Shown here piece by piece: positions 14,706 through 24,666 of a stretch of DNA of 64,000 nucleotides. Numbering within the stretch: position 1 is the stretch's first letter; the number at the start of each line of letters is the position of its first letter. The stretch comes from Pseudomonas fluorescens. GTDB lineage: Bacteria; Pseudomonadota; Gammaproteobacteria; Pseudomonadales; Pseudomonadaceae. The notes beneath the pieces are model-generated. The model made no database searches. It was not told the DNA's origin and saw only the letters and a program-made list of their open reading frames with translations. Where the stretch lies: the NCBI RefSeq assembly GCF_001708445.1, contig NZ_CP015637.1, forward strand, positions 5,581,001-5,645,000. Direction: 5' to 3'. The position numbers and the translations under genes are program-made.

Positions 14706-16622
14706 TTACTTCTGCTCTTTGACTTCTTCGAACTCGGCATCGACAACGTCGTCGTGCTTGGCTTCAGGCTCTGCGTGTTGCGCAGCGCCTTCAGCTGGCT
14801 GGCCTTGCTCGGCGTACATTTTCTGGGCAACTGGCGCGGAAACTTTCGACAGTTCCTCAACCTTGGCTTCAATGGCAGCCTTGTCGTCACCTTTAACGGC
14901 GGCTTCCAGGGCAACCACGGCAGCTTCGATCGCAGCCTTCTCTTCGGCAGTTACTTTATCGCCAGCATCAGCGACCATTTTGCGTGTCGAGTGAACCAGG
15001 GCATCACCCTGGTTACGCGCAGCGGCCAGCTCTTCGAACTTGCGATCTTCTTCGGAGTTGGCTTCAGCATCGCGAATCATCTGCTGAATTTCTTCCTCGG
15101 ACAGGCCGGAGTTGGCCTTGATCACGATCGATTGAGTCTTGCCGGTGGCCTTGTCCTTGGCGCCTACGTGCAGAATGCCGTTGGCGTCGATGTCGAAGGT
15201 CACTTCGATTTGTGGCACGCCACGTGGTGCTGGTGGAATCTCGGCCAGGTCGAACTTGCCCAGGGACTTGTTCTGCGCAGCCTGCTTACGCTCACCTTGC
15301 AACACATGGATGGTCACGGCGCCCTGGTTGTCATCGGCAGTCGAGAACACTTGCGATTTCTTGGTAGGAATCGTGGTGTTTTTCTCGATCAGCGCCGTCA
15401 TCACGCCACCCATGGTTTCAATACCCAGGGTCAGCGGGCTCACGTCCAGCAGCAGCACGTCTTTCACGTCACCGGCCAATACCGCACCTTGGATCGCAGC
15501 ACCCATGGCAACCGCTTCGTCCGGGTTCACGTCTTTACGTGCTTCCTTGCCGAAGAACTCGGTAACCAGCTTCTGAACCAGTGGCATACGGGTCTGACCG
15601 CCAACCAGGATCACGTCGTTGATCGCGCCAACGTCGATACCAGAGTCTTTCAGCGCGATACGGCAAGGCTCGATGGTGCGCTGAACCAGGTCTTCAACCA
15701 GCGCTTCCAGCTTGGCGCGCGAGATCTTCACGTTCAAGTGCTTAGGACCGGTAGCATCTGCAGTAATGTACGGCAGGTTAACGTCGGTCGACTGAGCGGA
15801 AGACAGCTCGATCTTGGCTTTCTCAGCGGCTTCTTTCAGGCGCTGCATGGCCAGCGGGTCACCCTTAAGGTTCATGCCGCTTTCTTTCTTGAATTCGTCA
15901 ACGAGGTAGTCGATCAGACGAATGTCAAAGTCTTCACCACCGAGGAAGGTGTCACCATTGGTGGCCAACACTTCGAACTGGTGCTCGCCGTCAACTTCAG
16001 CGATCTCGATAACGGAAACGTCGAAGGTACCGCCACCCAGGTCATAAACGATGACGGTGTGATCGCCCTTGGCCTTATCCATGCCGTAAGCCAGTGCAGC
16101 GGCAGTGGGTTCGTTGATGATACGTTTAACGTCCAGGCCCGCGATGCGGCCGGCATCCTTGGTCGCCTGGCGCTGGCTGTCGTTGAAGTAGGCCGGAACG
16201 GTGATCACCGCTTCGGTCACGGCTTCACCGAGGTAGTCTTCAGCAGTTTTCTTCATCTTTTTCAAGATTTCAGCCGAGATTTGCGGCGGCGACATTTTCT
16301 GGCCGTTTACTTCAACCCAGGCGTCACCGTTATCGGCCTTGGCGATTTTGTAAGGGACCATCTTGATGTCTTTCTGTACGACTTCTTCTTCGAACTTACG
16401 ACCGATCAGACGCTTCACCGCGTACAGGGTGTTATGCGGATTGGTCACAGCCTGACGTTTGGCCGACTGACCAACGAGGATTTCACCGTCGTTGGCGTAA
16501 GCAATGATCGACGGCGTGGTACGCGCGCCTTCGGCGTTTTCGATGACTTTTGCAACGCCGTTTTCCAGCACAGAGACGCAGGAGTTGGTGGTCCCCAGGT
16601 CGATACCGATAATTTTGCCCAT
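14706..16622 (-). CDS. dnaK: Chaperone DnaK (Hsp70)
   Basis: ATP-driven chaperone for folding and heat-shock recovery. The 638-aa product has the actin-like ATPase domain (1 to about 385) with [23 protein letters not shown] and [10 protein letters not shown], the linker [15 protein letters not shown] (about 390-404), the substrate-binding domain, and an alpha-helical lid ending in an acidic tail EEVKEQK. A sigma-32 promoter matching the consensus lies just upstream, inside the end of grpE, so dnaK can be induced separately from grpE. Confidence 0.98.
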   Translation of the reverse strand: MGKIIGIDLGTTNSCVSVLENGVAKVIENAEGARTTPSIIAYANDGEILVGQSAKRQAVTNPHNTLYAVKRLIGRKFEEEVVQKDIKMVPYKIAKADNGDAWVEVNGQKMSPPQISAEILKKMKKTAEDYLGEAVTEAVITVPAYFNDSQRQATKDAGRIAGLDVKRIINEPTAAALAYGMDKAKGDHTVIVYDLGGGTFDVSVIEIAEVDGEHQFEVLATNGDTFLGGEDFDIRLIDYLVDEFKKESGMNLKGDPLAMQRLKEAAEKAKIELSSAQSTDVNLPYITADATGPKHLNVKISRAKLEALVEDLVQRTIEPCRIALKDSGIDVGAINDVILVGGQTRMPLVQKLVTEFFGKEARKDVNPDEAVAMGAAIQGAVLAGDVKDVLLLDVSPLTLGIETMGGVMTALIEKNTTIPTKKSQVFSTADDNQGAVTIHVLQGERKQAAQNKSLGKFDLAEIPPAPRGVPQIEVTFDIDANGILHVGAKDKATGKTQSIVIKANSGLSEEEIQQMIRDAEANSEEDRKFEELAAARNQGDALVHSTRKMVADAGDKVTAEEKAAIEAAVVALEAAVKGDDKAAIEAKVEELSKVSAPVAQKMYAEQGQPAEGAAQHAEPEAKHDDVVDAEFEEVKEQK

Positions 16623-16700
16623 GATTTACTCTCCCGAAACTTGAATTTGGATGCCGCAGCAGTGGTAGCTAACTGCGGTAGCACTTAATAGCTTGACTTA

Positions 16701-16729
16701 TAGATGGGGGCCTTACAGCAAATTTCAAG
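16701..16729 (-). promoter_or_regulatory. Sigma-32 heat-shock promoter for dnaK
   Basis: On the minus strand, CTTGAA (16724-16729) and CCCCATCTA (16701-16709) are separated by exactly 14 bases. This matches the sigma-32 consensus CTTGAA-N13-15-CCCCATnT. The site straddles the grpE stop region and lies about 80 bp before the dnaK ATG. Confidence 0.85.
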
Positions 16730-17285
16730 CCTGCTCATCAATAGAAGGTGCAACAGGTGCTGGCGCCTTGCTCACCACCACCATTGCCGGGCGCAACAGG
16801 CGACCATTGAGCTGGTAACCCTTCTGGAACACTTTCAACACGCTGTTAGGCTCCAGGTCATGGCTTTCCTGCATGGCCATGGCTTGGTGATGCTCGGCGC
16901 TGAACGGCTCGCCGCCTTGTGGATCGATAGCTTCCAACTGATAACGCTTCAGGGTGTCCTGGAACATTTTCAGGGTCAGCTCAATCCCTTCGCGCATCGG
17001 ACGGATGTTTTCGTCATCCGGGTTGGACAACTCCAGCCCACGCTCCAGGCTGTCGATGATCGGCAACAGATCACCGGCGAATTTTTCCAGCGCAAATTTA
17101 TGAGCCTTCTCCACGTCCTGCTCGGCACGACGGCGGACGTTCTGCAGATCGGCGGCAACACGCAAAGACTGATCCTGCGCAGCGGCCAATTGCTCTTCGA
17201 GCACTTGTACACGGGTCGCCAGCTCATCACCGGCCGCCGGATTGGCGTCTGGAGTTTGCGTATCCTGCGTCTGTTCGTCAGCCAT
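16725..17285 (-). CDS. grpE: Nucleotide exchange factor GrpE
   Basis: Releases ADP from DnaK. The 186-aa product has an acidic N-terminus, a long dimerising coiled coil (about 25-90) with the signature [20 protein letters not shown], and a C-terminal beta-wing with [30 protein letters not shown] lies six bases before the ATG. It heads the grpE-dnaK-dnaJ heat-shock block, behind its own sigma-32 promoter, and is divergent from recN. Confidence 0.97.
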   Translation of the reverse strand: MADEQTQDTQTPDANPAAGDELATRVQVLEEQLAAAQDQSLRVAADLQNVRRRAEQDVEKAHKFALEKFAGDLLPIIDSLERGLELSNPDDENIRPMREGIELTLKMFQDTLKRYQLEAIDPQGGEPFSAEHHQAMAMQESHDLEPNSVLKVFQKGYQLNGRLLRPAMVVVSKAPAPVAPSIDEQA

Positions 17286-17337
17286 AGATTTCTCCTTTCA
17301 AAATCATGCGCGAACTCAACTCGCGCTTCTGTTCCGG

Positions 17338-17366
17338 TATATGGGGCCACAATTTCCAGGTTCAAG
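17338..17366 (-). promoter_or_regulatory. Sigma-32 heat-shock promoter for grpE
   Basis: On the minus strand, CTTGAA (17361-17366) and CCCCATATA (17338-17346) are 14 bases apart, an excellent match to the sigma-32 consensus. It lies about 52 bp upstream of the grpE ATG. The spacing is the same as in the dnaK promoter. Confidence 0.88.
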
Positions 17367-17539
17367 GGCGCAAGCCTTACCAAAAGTCTTTCAATTGCTC
17401 CAGATCAACTCCTGCACGCTCATTCCCCATCGCACTAAAAAAATCCCACATTCAAGCAAATCGAGCTAAGCGTCAGGATTGTCAGCCCAGAACAAAACAC
17501 TGTATAAATAACCAGACCTAAAGCCTGGGAGCGGCCGTC

Positions 17540-19213
17540 ATGCTCGTGCACCTGTCCGTACATAACTACGCCATCGTTGAACATCTGGATCTCGAACTGG
17601 ATCGCGGGATGAGCGTAATCACAGGCGAAACCGGCGCCGGCAAGTCGATCATGCTCGACGCCCTGGGCCTGGCCCTCGGCGACCGTGCCGACAGCGGCGT
17701 AGTGCGCCCCGGTGCGGACAAGGCCGACATCCTGGCCACCTTCGACCTGGCGGACATCCCCGAGGCGGAAGCCTGGCTCGCCGAACGCGACCTTAATAAT
17801 GAAGGTCCCTGCATTTTGCGCCGAGTCATCACGGCCGAAGGGCGCTCCCGCGGCTATATCAACGGCACCCCCTGCCCCCTTGGCGACCTGAAGGCCCTGG
17901 GTGAGCTGCTGATCGATATCCACAGCCAGCACGAACACCAATCCTTACTGAAAACCGACACCCATCGCCGCCTGCTCGATGAATACGCCGGTGCCACAGA
18001 CCTCGCCCGCCAGGTTCTCCTGGCCGCCCAACGCTGGCGCCAGACCCGCCTGGAACTGGAGCGACTCTCCAACTCCGGCGACGAACAACGCGCGCGCCAT
18101 CAACTGCTCAGCTATCAGCTCGAAGAACTCGAAAGCCTGGGCCTTGGCGAAACCGAGCTGGAACAGCTCGAACAGGAACACAAGAACCTCACCAACGCCG
18201 AAACGCTACTGGCTATTTGCAGGCAAGTCGTAGAGCAATGCAGTGAAAGTGATTCGGGCAATGTACTCAACGCGCTGACCGCCAGCCTCAATCGACTATC
18301 CAGCGTGAACAATGCGTCCGGCTCGCTGAACGAGGCCACCACCCTGCTGACCAGTGCGCAGATCCAGGTCGAGGAGGCCGTGGGCGAACTCAACCGCTTC
18401 CTTGATCACTTCGACGCCGACCCAGCACGCTTGCAGGAAATAGAAGAACGCCTGGACACCATCTACACCCTGGCGCGCAAACATAGAATCCAGCCTACCG
18501 AATTGGCGGCCATGCAGCAGAAACTGCTGGATGAAATCGAAACCCTGAACGCGAACGACGAATCCATTGAGCGGCTGGGCGACGAACTCGCCTCCTTCGC
18601 TCGCCATTACCAGGAGAAGGCTCGCGAATTGAGCGATCTTCGCCAGCAGGCAGCGACCAGCCTGGCCAGTGCTGTAGAGCAGGAAATCCAGCGCCTCGGC
18701 ATGCCGGGTGGGCGCTTCAGCATTGAGCTGCACACCAATACCAGCGATGAACTGCAACCCCACGGCCTTGAGCAGGTGGAACTGTTGGTCAGCGCCAACC
18801 CTGGACAACCACTCAAAGCGTTGGCAAAAGTGGCCTCGGGGGGTGAGCTTTCGCGGATTAGCCTCGCGATCCAGGTGATTACGGCCCAGACTTCACGCGT
18901 CCCGACGCTGGTATTCGATGAGGTGGACGTCGGCATTGGCGGGCCGACCGCCGAAATCGTGGGTCAATTGCTCCGTCGCCTGGGGGATCGCGGCCAGGTG
19001 CTGACGGTGACCCACTTGCCGCAAGTGGCCGCCCAAGGGCATCAGCACTTGTTTGTGCATAAAGTGCGAGGCAACGATAAGACCCATACCGCTGTGTCCA
19101 AGCTGAACAAGTCAGAGCGAGTGGAAGAAGTGGCGCGCATGCTGGGCGGTATCGACTTGACCAAGGAGTCCTTGGCTCACGCGAAAAAAATGGTCGTGGC
19201 TGCGAAAGCCTAA
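17540..19213 (+). CDS. recN: DNA repair protein RecN
   Basis: SMC-like ATPase that holds broken DNA ends and sister chromatids together during double-strand break repair. The 557-aa product has the N-terminal LSVHNYAIVEHLDLE strand, Walker A GETGAGKS (about 31-38), a central coiled coil (about 150-370), the signature VASGGELSRISLA, Walker B TLVFDEVDVGIGG and VTHLPQVAAQG. AGCGGCC before the ATG is a weak Shine-Dalgarno. It is divergent from grpE and converges on fur. I did not identify a LexA box. Confidence 0.96.
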   Translation: MLVHLSVHNYAIVEHLDLELDRGMSVITGETGAGKSIMLDALGLALGDRADSGVVRPGADKADILATFDLADIPEAEAWLAERDLNNEGPCILRRVITAEGRSRGYINGTPCPLGDLKALGELLIDIHSQHEHQSLLKTDTHRRLLDEYAGATDLARQVLLAAQRWRQTRLELERLSNSGDEQRARHQLLSYQLEELESLGLGETELEQLEQEHKNLTNAETLLAICRQVVEQCSESDSGNVLNALTASLNRLSSVNNASGSLNEATTLLTSAQIQVEEAVGELNRFLDHFDADPARLQEIEERLDTIYTLARKHRIQPTELAAMQQKLLDEIETLNANDESIERLGDELASFARHYQEKARELSDLRQQAATSLASAVEQEIQRLGMPGGRFSIELHTNTSDELQPHGLEQVELLVSANPGQPLKALAKVASGGELSRISLAIQVITAQTSRVPTLVFDEVDVGIGGPTAEIVGQLLRRLGDRGQVLTVTHLPQVAAQGHQHLFVHKVRGNDKTHTAVSKLNKSERVEEVARMLGGIDLTKESLAHAKKMVVAAKA

Positions 19214-19242
19214 GCCGAACATTTCCTTTCTTAAGACAGCAC

Positions 19243-19266
19243 GAAGGCGACCCTAGGGTCGCCTTC
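19243..19266. terminator. Bidirectional terminator between recN and fur
   Basis: The perfect inverted repeat GAAGGCGACCC-TA-GGGTCGCCTTC lies between the convergent recN and fur stops. Only short T-runs flank it (CATTCGTT to the right), so it is probable rather than certain. Confidence 0.65.
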
Positions 19267-19297
19267 ATTCGTTTGCAGAACACGTCTGCGTCGAATT

Positions 19298-19702
19298 TTA
19301 CTTTTTCTTACGGATGTACAGCACCAGATTGTGGTCCACCAAATCGAAACCATGCTCTTCGGCGATAGCCTTCTGGAGCTTCTCGATTTCCGGACTGGTG
19401 AACTCGATAACCTCATTGGTATCCAGGTCAACCATGTGGTCGTGATGACCACCGTCAGCCAATTCGAACACCGCATGACCGCCGTCGAAATTATGACGAA
19501 CCACCAGCCCTGCGGCTTCAAACTGGGTCAGCACACGGTAAACCGTGGCCAGGCCAACGTCCTCATTAGACTCCATCAGCGCCTTGTAAACATCTTCGGC
19601 ACTCATGTGGCGCTGCTCAGCAGAATCGAGCATTTGTAGAATCTTGACTCGTGGCAGAGTCACTTTAAGACCGGCTTTGCGTAGTTCGCTATTTTCAACC
19701 AT
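19298..19702 (-). CDS. fur: Ferric uptake regulator Fur
   Basis: Iron-responsive repressor. The 134-aa product starts MVENSELRKAGLKVTLPRVK and carries an N-terminal winged helix (1 to about 83, with the recognition region GLATVYRVLTQFE) and a C-terminal metal-binding and dimer domain with GGHHDHMVDLDTNEVIEF. This Pseudomonas-type Fur lacks the CxxC pairs of E. coli Fur. The ATG at 19702 was chosen because the 32 residues encoded upstream are not Fur-like. It is divergent from bamE, the conserved Pseudomonas arrangement. Confidence 0.97.
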   Translation of the reverse strand: MVENSELRKAGLKVTLPRVKILQMLDSAEQRHMSAEDVYKALMESNEDVGLATVYRVLTQFEAAGLVVRHNFDGGHAVFELADGGHHDHMVDLDTNEVIEFTSPEIEKLQKAIAEEHGFDLVDHNLVLYIRKKK

Positions 19703-19800
19703 GGTTAGCTTTCTCGCGGATGCTGCTTCGCAGCTTCTCTTAATACGGGTATGATCGGCGTTTACGTTGTCCCAGCCAAGATAGTGGAAGTCGCCCACCG

Positions 19801-20328
19801 ATGCAAAACACCAAGCTCTTGCTAACCAGTTTCACCTTTGTGGGACTGCTCGCACTCGCCGGTTGTTCATTCCCCGGGGTTTACAAAATCGACATCCAGC
19901 AGGGCAATGTCGTCACGCAGGACATGATAGACCAGTTACGTCCGGGAATGACCCGACGGCAAGTACGGTTTATCATGGGTAATCCCCTGCTGACTGACAC
20001 TTTCCATGCCGATCGCTGGGATTATCTATACAGCATCCAGCCTGGTGGCGGTGAACGCCAGCAGGAGCGCGTCAGCGTCATCTTCAATGGCAATGACCAG
20101 CTCGTCAGCCTGTCCGGTGACTTCATGCCCGGTGTAAGCCGTGATGAAGCCTTGCTGGGCAAAGACAACGGCACCAACGTGACTGCGCCTGCGCAGGAAA
20201 GCGAGAAGCCGAAGTCCGAGGTACCGGCCAAGCCTGGCTCCTTGCTCGACAAGATCCAGAAGGACGTCGACGGCGTGCAAACTGTTCCAGTCCCGACGCC
20301 ACAGCCTCTGGATACCAGCCCGCAGTAA
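19801..20328 (+). CDS. bamE: Outer membrane assembly lipoprotein BamE (OmlA)
   Basis: Small lipoprotein of the BAM complex that inserts beta-barrel proteins into the outer membrane. The 175-aa product has a signal sequence ending in the lipobox LAGC (Cys22), then the SmpA/OmlA fold with [25 protein letters not shown] Pro/Ala-rich C-terminal tail (about 110-175) is longer than in E. coli BamE. It is divergent from fur with 98 bp between the starts, and a strong terminator follows. Confidence 0.95.
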   Translation: MQNTKLLLTSFTFVGLLALAGCSFPGVYKIDIQQGNVVTQDMIDQLRPGMTRRQVRFIMGNPLLTDTFHADRWDYLYSIQPGGGERQQERVSVIFNGNDQLVSLSGDFMPGVSRDEALLGKDNGTNVTAPAQESEKPKSEVPAKPGSLLDKIQKDVDGVQTVPVPTPQPLDTSPQ

Positions 20329-20341
20329 GTTTGCGGCGCTC

Positions 20342-20374
20342 AACAAAAAGCCCGGCGTGCCGGGCTTTTTGTTG
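20342..20374. terminator. Bidirectional intrinsic terminator, bamE / rnfH
   Basis: The symmetric hairpin AACAAAAAGCCCGGC-GT-GCCGGGCTTTTTGTT has a GC-rich stem with an A-run on one side and a T-run on the other. It serves both convergent genes. Confidence 0.92.
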
Positions 20375-20394
20375 CCTATCGGTAATCGGCAAGC

Positions 20395-20697
20395 CTACGC
20401 CCCCTGCTTCCTGGCCAGCGCTGCCTTGGCCGCACGCAGCCGGCGCACCTCTTTAGGGTCGGCCAGCAAGGGGCGGTAAATCTCGATACGGTCACCCGGC
20501 TGAACGGCGCGCACATCGGCGTCCGCCACGACCTTACCGAATATACCCAATGGGCAACCAGCAAGGTCCAACCCAGGAAACTGCAATCCGATCCCCGACG
20601 CCTGGACCGCCGCTCGCAGACTAGTCCCCGCCGGCACCTTCACCGTCAGCAACACCTGGCGATCCACGGCGGCATGCACCACCTCAATCTCAACCAT
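20395..20697 (-). CDS. rnfH: RnfH/RatB family ubiquitin-like protein
   Basis: A 100-aa beta-grasp protein (UPF0125/RnfH) that begins [20 protein letters not shown] and ends with IEIYRPLLADPKEVRRLRAAKAA, both diagnostic of the family. The cellular role is not settled; in E. coli it pairs with ratA (ratAB). The ATG used overlaps the end of ratA by 8 bp, so translation is probably coupled. The longer upstream extension is a reading-frame artefact. Confidence 0.9.
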   Translation of the reverse strand: MVEIEVVHAAVDRQVLLTVKVPAGTSLRAAVQASGIGLQFPGLDLAGCPLGIFGKVVADADVRAVQPGDRIEIYRPLLADPKEVRRLRAAKAALARKQGA

Positions 20698-21124
20698 GCA
20701 GTTGCTTGGCCCGCTCACAGAACGCGTCCACCAGAGTATTGGCCGCCTGATTGAACAGAGGCCCCAGCGTTGCCCGCACAATGGGGCCAGCGTAATCAAA
20801 CGACAGATCAAGGCTGATCTTGCAGGCTTTCTCGGTCAGGGCCTTGAATACCCATACACCATGTAATTGGGTGAAGGGCCCCTCCTGCAGGTTCATCTCG
20901 ATGGATTTTCCCGGAACCAACACATTACGCGTAACAAAGTGCTGACTGAGCCCCCCCTTGGCCACGCCAACACTGGCAACCATGTGCTCGTCACTGCTCT
21001 CCTTCACCTCAGCGGTCGAGCACCAGGGCAGGAATTCCGGGTAACGCGCCACGTCGTTGACCAGGTCATAAAGCGCCTGAGCCGGATAAGGCAGCAGGGC
21101 CGAACGTTGAATATGCGTCGTCAT
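20690..21124 (-). CDS. ratA: RatA family START/COQ10-like protein
   Basis: A 144-aa polyketide-cyclase/START-domain protein. Its opening, [31 protein letters not shown], is the family hallmark, with [14 protein letters not shown] and [10 protein letters not shown] further on. The family includes E. coli RatA, reported to bind 50S subunits, and COQ10, which binds ubiquinone; which role applies here is not decidable from sequence. The MTTHIQRS start was chosen over a much longer upstream frame that runs antisense to smpB. Confidence 0.92.
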   Translation of the reverse strand: MTTHIQRSALLPYPAQALYDLVNDVARYPEFLPWCSTAEVKESSDEHMVASVGVAKGGLSQHFVTRNVLVPGKSIEMNLQEGPFTQLHGVWVFKALTEKACKISLDLSFDYAGPIVRATLGPLFNQAANTLVDAFCERAKQLHG

Positions 21125-21292
21125 GTGAGCGTTACTTCCACAGCTGAGCGGCAAACATCGCGAAAGAACAGCCCGATCCGCGAGAGAAAAAAACCAAAGA
21201 ACTGCCGGCATTGTCCGGGATTCGTCCAACACGCTCAAGCACACAGGTTGACCGTAGCCGACACGCTCGCAACTCCCTATAATGCCGCCCCT

Positions 21293-21775
21293 ATGGCTAA
21301 ACAAAAGAAACACCCCACAGGGACCATCGCGCAAAATAAAAAGGCGCGACACGATTACTTCATCGAACATCGGTTCGAGGCTGGTCTGGTCCTGGCCGGC
21401 TGGGAAGTAAAAAGTCTGCGCGCCAGCAAGCTGCAACTGGTCGACAGTTATGTGCTGCTCAAGGATGGCGAGGCATGGCTGCTGGGCAGTCATATCACCC
21501 CGCTGACTACCGCGAGCACTCACGTGATTGCCGACCCGGTACGCACACGCAAGCTGCTGCTCAATGCCCGCGAACTCGACAAGCTGGCTGCCGCCGTACA
21601 GCAGAAAGGCTATGCCTGCGTCTGCCTGTCCTGGTACTGGAGCAAGCACCTGGTCAAGTGCGAGATCGCCCTGGGCAAGGGTAAGAAGGAATACGACAAG
21701 CGTGACACCGAGCGCGAACGCGATTCCAATCGTGAACTGCATCGCGCCGTGCGCAACAAGGGCAAGGAAGAATAA
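21293..21775 (+). CDS. smpB: SsrA-binding protein SmpB
   Basis: Binds tmRNA and is required for trans-translation of stalled ribosomes. The 160-aa product starts [21 protein letters not shown]. It contains the OB-fold core with [22 protein letters not shown] and the conserved GxDKRxxxxx-type basic tail [18 protein letters not shown]. Its partner RNA ssrA lies 9 kb downstream in this window. It is divergent from ratA with about 170 bp between the starts. Confidence 0.97.
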   Translation: MAKQKKHPTGTIAQNKKARHDYFIEHRFEAGLVLAGWEVKSLRASKLQLVDSYVLLKDGEAWLLGSHITPLTTASTHVIADPVRTRKLLLNARELDKLAAAVQQKGYACVCLSWYWSKHLVKCEIALGKGKKEYDKRDTERERDSNRELHRAVRNKGKEE

Positions 21776-21788
21776 TCCTTGTGACGCC

Positions 21789-21814
21789 GTAGCTTGGGTG
21801 CCCACCCAAGCTAC
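21789..21814. terminator. Inverted repeat between smpB and lldR
   Basis: GTAGCTTGGGT-GCCC-ACCCAAGCTAC forms an 11-bp perfect stem 13 bp after the smpB stop and overlaps the lldR stop codon. There is no U-run, so factor-independent termination is uncertain. Its position between convergent genes suggests a transcript end. Confidence 0.45.
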
Positions 21815-22578
21815 ATGCCCTTGCGTCGCTCCGCCCGGGCCATACGCTGAACTTCCTGACGCACTTCCTCCAACACCTCCTGCACATACAGCAGGTGACG
21901 GGTTGAGACCTCGCGCGCCTGCTCGGCCCGCCCTTCGATAATCGCCAGGTACAGATCCCGGTGCTGACTGATCAGCATGTCGCGGGTTTCCGTGCGCTGT
22001 TGGTACATCCCGCCGATATTGGTGACCACGTTACGCTTGAGCAGATCGAATAAACCGCGAATGGTGTGCAACAAGACTGCATTGTGGCTCGCCTCGGCAA
22101 TGGCCAGATGGAACCTCGCATCAGCAGCCCCCTCCTCGGCCCGGCTCACTTTATCGTCGCGCGCATAACAATCCTGCAGCGCTTCAAAAGCAGCCGTCAG
22201 CCGCTCGCGGTCGACCTCGGTAGCACGTAACGCCGCGTAGTAAGCGCAAGAGGCTTCAAGGGTCTGGCGAAACTCCAGCAGATCACGCTGAGCCTCGGGG
22301 TTGTTCTCCAGCAGATGCAGCAGCGGATCGCTGAACGTCGAGCCCAAGGACTCAGCCACATAATTGCCACCACCCTGGCGGCTGACCAACAACCCCTTGG
22401 CCGCCAGCTTCTGAATCGCCTCGCGCAGCGACGGGCGCGAAACCCCAAACTGCTCAGCCAAAGCGCGCTCGGCCGGCAAGCGCTCGCCCGACTTGAGCGT
22501 GCCCTCAAGGATCATGCCCTCAAGCTGCTCGACAATATCGTCAGACAAACGGCGCTGACGCACCTGATCAAACCCCAT
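21811..22578 (-). CDS. lldR: FadR-type GntR regulator LldR of lactate use
   Basis: A 255-aa GntR/FadR-subfamily repressor that in related bacteria releases DNA on binding lactate. It has an N-terminal winged helix (about 8-75) with GERLPAERALAEQFGVSRPSLREAIQKL and an all-helical FCD ligand domain with metal-binding His residues (FHLAIAEASHN and later). It is divergent from lldP, and the intergenic region holds a 17-bp palindrome of the LldR type, supporting control of lldP-lutABC-dld. Confidence 0.9.
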   Translation of the reverse strand: MGFDQVRQRRLSDDIVEQLEGMILEGTLKSGERLPAERALAEQFGVSRPSLREAIQKLAAKGLLVSRQGGGNYVAESLGSTFSDPLLHLLENNPEAQRDLLEFRQTLEASCAYYAALRATEVDRERLTAAFEALQDCYARDDKVSRAEEGAADARFHLAIAEASHNAVLLHTIRGLFDLLKRNVVTNIGGMYQQRTETRDMLISQHRDLYLAIIEGRAEQAREVSTRHLLYVQEVLEEVRQEVQRMARAERRKGM

Positions 22579-22770
22579 AACTCACTCTCCACGATCCCGA
22601 CCACTCGCCGGGGCCTCTATTCTGGCCTATCGCCGCACTTGCGGCACCTATCAGAGCGCTCTCGATTCATCCGATCAGAGCACCGGCACGCGCCCCTACG
22701 ACCAAAGTTTCGCAGGCGGCAAATTGACACACCGCTATCCAGGCTTTTACTCTAGCCAACAGCGGCTGTA

Positions 22771-22787
22771 AATTGGTCTTACCAATT
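22771..22787 (+). promoter_or_regulatory. LldR operator palindrome
   Basis: AATTGGT-CTT-ACCAATT is a perfect inverted repeat 51 bp before the lldP start. It matches the FadR/LldR-type half-sites TTGGT/ACCAA known from E. coli lld operators. It probably mediates lactate-responsive repression of the rightward operon. Confidence 0.85.
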
Positions 22788-22837
22788 ACCCACGCCGACT
22801 GAAGTGCCTGACCAACAACAATTAGGGGCCACCCCAT

Positions 22838-24532
22838 ATGCAAACCTGGCAACAGCTCTACAGCCCGCTCGGCAGCCTCGGCCTGTCCGCACTGGCAGCC
22901 GTCATTCCCATCGTATTCTTCTTCCTGGCCCTGGCCGTGTTCCGCCTCAAAGGCCACGTCGCCGGCAGCATTACCCTGGCGCTGTCGATCCTGGTGGCGA
23001 TCTTTGCCTTCCAGATGCCGGTGGATATGGCCTTGGCCGCAGCTGGCTACGGCTTCGCCTACGGCCTGTGGCCCATCGCATGGATCATCGTCGCCGCGGT
23101 ATTCCTCTACAAACTGACCGTCAAGAGCGGTCAGTTCGAAATCATCCGCAGCTCAGTGCTGTCGATCACCGACGACCAACGCCTGCAAGTCCTGCTGATA
23201 GGCTTCTGCTTCGGCGCGTTCCTCGAAGGTGCCGCCGGTTTCGGTGCGCCCGTGGCAATTACTGCCGCACTGCTGGTCGGCCTGGGCTTCAACCCACTGT
23301 ACGCTGCGGGCCTGTGCCTGATTGCCAACACCGCACCCGTAGCCTTCGGCGCACTCGGTATTCCGATTATCGTCGCCGGGCAAGTCACCGGCATCGATGC
23401 ATTCAAGATCGGCGCCATGACCGGCCGCCAACTGCCGTTGCTGTCCCTGTTCGTGCCGTTCTGGCTGGTATTCATGATGGACGGCCTGCGCGGCGTGCGC
23501 GAAACCTGGCCCGCAGCGCTGGTTGCAGGCTTGAGCTTCGCCGTCACCCAGTATTTCACCTCCAACTTCATCGGGCCGGAACTGCCGGACATCACCTCGG
23601 CGCTCGCCAGCCTGGTGTCCCTGACCCTGTTCCTGAAGGTCTGGCAGCCCAAGCGTACTGCCGGCGCACAGATTGCCGGCGCCACCTCCAGCGCCGCGGT
23701 CACCGCCAGTGCCGGCGGCTTCGGCCTGCCGCGCAGCACAGTCGCCTCGCCGTTTAGCCTGGGCCAGATCTTCAAGGCCTGGTCGCCGTTCCTGATCCTG
23801 ACCGTGCTGGTAACCATCTGGACCCTCAAGCCCTTCAAGGCGATGTTCGCTGCGGGCGGCTCGATGTACAGCTGGGTGTTCAACTTTGCGATCCCGCACC
23901 TGGACCAACTGGTCGTCAAGGTTGCGCCCATCGTAACCAACCCGACAGCCATCCCGGCGGTGTTCAAACTGGACCCGATTTCGGCGACCGGCACGGCGAT
24001 TTTCTTCTCCGCGCTGATCTCGATGCTGGTACTCAAGATTGACATCAAGACTGGTCTTACCACTTTAAAAGAGACCTTCTACGAACTGCGCTGGCCTATC
24101 CTGTCCATCGGCATGGTTCTGGCCTTCGCCTTCGTCACCAACTACTCCGGCATGTCCTCGACCATGGCCCTGGTACTGGCGGGCACGGGTGCGGCCTTCC
24201 CCTTCTTCTCGCCATTCCTCGGCTGGCTGGGGGTTTTCCTGACGGGCTCCGACACCTCGTCCAACGCCCTGTTCAGCTCGTTGCAAGCCACCACCGCCCA
24301 CCAGATCGGCGTCAACGACGTCTTGCTGGTAGCGGCAAACACCAGCGGCGGCGTAACCGGCAAGATGATTTCGCCACAATCGATCGCTGTGGCCTGCGCC
24401 GCCACTGGCCTGGTCGGCAAGGAATCCGACCTGTTCCGCTTCACCCTCAAGCACAGCCTGTTCTTCGCCACCATCGTCGGGCTGATCACCTTGGCCCAGG
24501 CCTACTGGTTCACCGGCATGCTGGTGCATTGA
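22838..24532 (+). CDS. lldP: L-lactate permease
   Basis: A 564-aa LctP-family inner-membrane symporter for L-lactate (family members also take D-lactate and glycolate). It has about 13-14 hydrophobic segments, the N-terminal [25 protein letters not shown], and the conserved [16 protein letters not shown] and [13 protein letters not shown]. It is divergent from lldR, behind the operator, and is the first gene of the lactate operon; lutA follows after about 130 bp that contain a hairpin. Confidence 0.96.
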   Translation: MQTWQQLYSPLGSLGLSALAAVIPIVFFFLALAVFRLKGHVAGSITLALSILVAIFAFQMPVDMALAAAGYGFAYGLWPIAWIIVAAVFLYKLTVKSGQFEIIRSSVLSITDDQRLQVLLIGFCFGAFLEGAAGFGAPVAITAALLVGLGFNPLYAAGLCLIANTAPVAFGALGIPIIVAGQVTGIDAFKIGAMTGRQLPLLSLFVPFWLVFMMDGLRGVRETWPAALVAGLSFAVTQYFTSNFIGPELPDITSALASLVSLTLFLKVWQPKRTAGAQIAGATSSAAVTASAGGFGLPRSTVASPFSLGQIFKAWSPFLILTVLVTIWTLKPFKAMFAAGGSMYSWVFNFAIPHLDQLVVKVAPIVTNPTAIPAVFKLDPISATGTAIFFSALISMLVLKIDIKTGLTTLKETFYELRWPILSIGMVLAFAFVTNYSGMSSTMALVLAGTGAAFPFFSPFLGWLGVFLTGSDTSSNALFSSLQATTAHQIGVNDVLLVAANTSGGVTGKMISPQSIAVACAATGLVGKESDLFRFTLKHSLFFATIVGLITLAQAYWFTGMLVH

Positions 24533-24557
24533 GACCACACGTAATAGGGTAAAAACC

Positions 24558-24582
24558 GACGCCGAACAACGATTTCGGCGTC
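24558..24582 (+). other. Hairpin between lldP and lutA
   Basis: GACGCCGAA and TTCGGCGTC pair over a 7-base loop 25 bp after the lldP stop. There is no proper U-run, so it may be an RNA-processing or partial attenuation signal that sets permease against oxidase expression rather than a full terminator. Confidence 0.4.
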
Positions 24583-24666
24583 AGCTTTCCACAACCTGTC
24601 TGCAGGGTCGTAGAGCAAAGCGACCCTGGCGGACAGATAACCGGGACCACCCGGAGAATGCGCCTG

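Noticed and set aside
14679..16688. A 669-codon plus-strand frame opposite dnaK
   Set aside because: Mirror frame of dnaK, with no ribosome binding site and no family-like sequence.
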